From NCBI GenBank assembly GCA_018402445.1, contig JAGYIT010000013.1:30468-94467 (forward strand): DNA of 64,000 nucleotides, in the 5' to 3' direction. The DNA comes from Akkermansiaceae bacterium. Its GTDB lineage: Bacteria; Verrucomicrobiota; Verrucomicrobiia; Verrucomicrobiales; Akkermansiaceae. Below the pieces are notes generated by a model. The model was given only the letters and a program-made list of their open reading frames with translations, made no database searches and had not been told where the DNA came from. Both the position numbers and the translations under genes were made by a program. Below are positions 63,757 through 64,000 of this stretch, piece after piece (the stretch's first letter is position 1; each line of letters opens with the position of its first letter).

Positions 63757-63770
63757 TGTTCTTGTGAATG
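63757..63770. promoter_or_regulatory. LexA-like box before the integron integrase
   Basis: TGTTCTTGTGAATG matches 8 of 10 defined positions of the TGTTC-N4-GAACA motif reported for Verrucomicrobia LexA (two mismatches in the second half). It is 9 bases upstream of the intI start at 63748. SOS control of integron integrases is established for other phyla; here it is a prediction. Confidence 0.5.
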
Positions 63771-63856
63771 TAACGCCATGACAAGGAAAATTTAACCACG
63801 GATTGCCTGACCTTCGTACGTTCCAAAACTTCAAGCCACCGTAAGGGCGATTTCTG

Positions 63857-63863
63857 TTAGATC
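63857..63863 (+). other. candidate attI core site (GTTRRRY)
   Basis: GTTAGAT fits the GTTRRRY consensus. It lies 109 bases from the intI start on the side away from the gene and in the orientation expected for cassettes running rightward. The remaining 137 bases contain a small palindrome TAACCACTGGTTA (63921-63933) but no complete cassette. Confidence 0.4.
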
Positions 63864-64000
63864 ACAGGATTCTGAAATTTTTACGTTCCAAAAAATCAGA
63901 GGAAACGGAATAAATTCACTAACCACTGGTTATCAATGATTTGCACGCAGCGATTTTTTAGCTTTGCCTCCTCGAACAGAAACGATATCCTGTAGGGACT

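Noticed and set aside
63921..63933. A complete attC site around the TAACCACTGGTTA palindrome.
   Set aside because: Only a short symmetric core is visible; R', L' and L'' boxes with proper spacing are not found before the window ends.

Overview
The window is GC-rich chromosomal DNA from a Gram-negative bacterium, most likely a member of the Verrucomicrobiota (Verrucomicrobiales/Luteolibacter-like). The evidence is a cytochrome/DUF1549/DUF1553 gene paired with a DUF1501 gene, a formylglycine sulfatase, several PQQ-type beta-propeller proteins, an LptD outer-membrane assembly protein, and many dispersed palindromic or terminal-inverted-repeat elements of kinds I associate with this phylum. A planctomycete is less likely but not excluded from sequence alone.

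Layout. 1-10.9 kb: beta-propeller proteins, a DUF3311 plus sodium symporter pair, a nucleotidyltransferase, and a ligase / aldehyde dehydrogenase / iron alcohol dehydrogenase / BamB-like lipoprotein cluster interrupted by an AbrB-PIN toxin-antitoxin pair. 11-12.6 kb: a three-gene nucleotidyltransferase (AbiEii-type) operon on the minus strand and an ATPase relic. 12.7-16 kb: a P1B-4-type metal ATPase and an SDR oxidoreductase. 16.1-29.2 kb: an accessory island with a VapBC pair and a compact six-gene defence operon (C5 methyltransferase, GHKL/MORC-like ATPase, Z1 helicase-like protein, PD-(D/E)XK DUF4420 protein, AIPR protein, and an RNA-polymerase-alpha-CTD plus sigma-region-4-like protein). 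The island is bracketed by direct repeats of the polA 3' end plus the vapB that follows it. 29.1-31.9 kb: polA. 32-37.3 kb: PSD1-type cytochrome protein, DUF1501 protein, UspA. 37.4-48.7 kb: housekeeping genes (pta, smpB, rpoZ, a KhpB/Jag-like RNA-binding protein, DoxX, thioesterase, FAD-dependent oxidoreductase), a sulfatase, a DPP-IV-family peptidase with a VHL-like domain, TauE/SafE permease and site-2 protease. 49-55.6 kb: rhomboid protease, dehydroquinate-synthase-like enzyme, nitroreductase, lptD, trmB, tag. 55.9-61.9 kb: a complete RND efflux operon. 62.5-64 kb: an integron integrase on the minus strand with a LexA-like box and a candidate attI core, so a cassette array may begin at or beyond the right edge.

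How genes work together. The defence operon has overlapping or near-contiguous start/stop codons throughout and matches the MORC/MutL-type restriction-modification neighbourhoods described by Iyer, Abhiman and Aravind. Its last gene, which combines two RNA-polymerase-like DNA-binding modules, is the least explained part and the best candidate for something new.

Caveat. Several otherwise well-conserved genes (the PQQ gene, the ligase, polA, the PSD1 gene, the site-2 protease) are broken by single-base indels. Many look like consensus-sequence errors rather than real decay, so these genes are annotated across the frameshifts.
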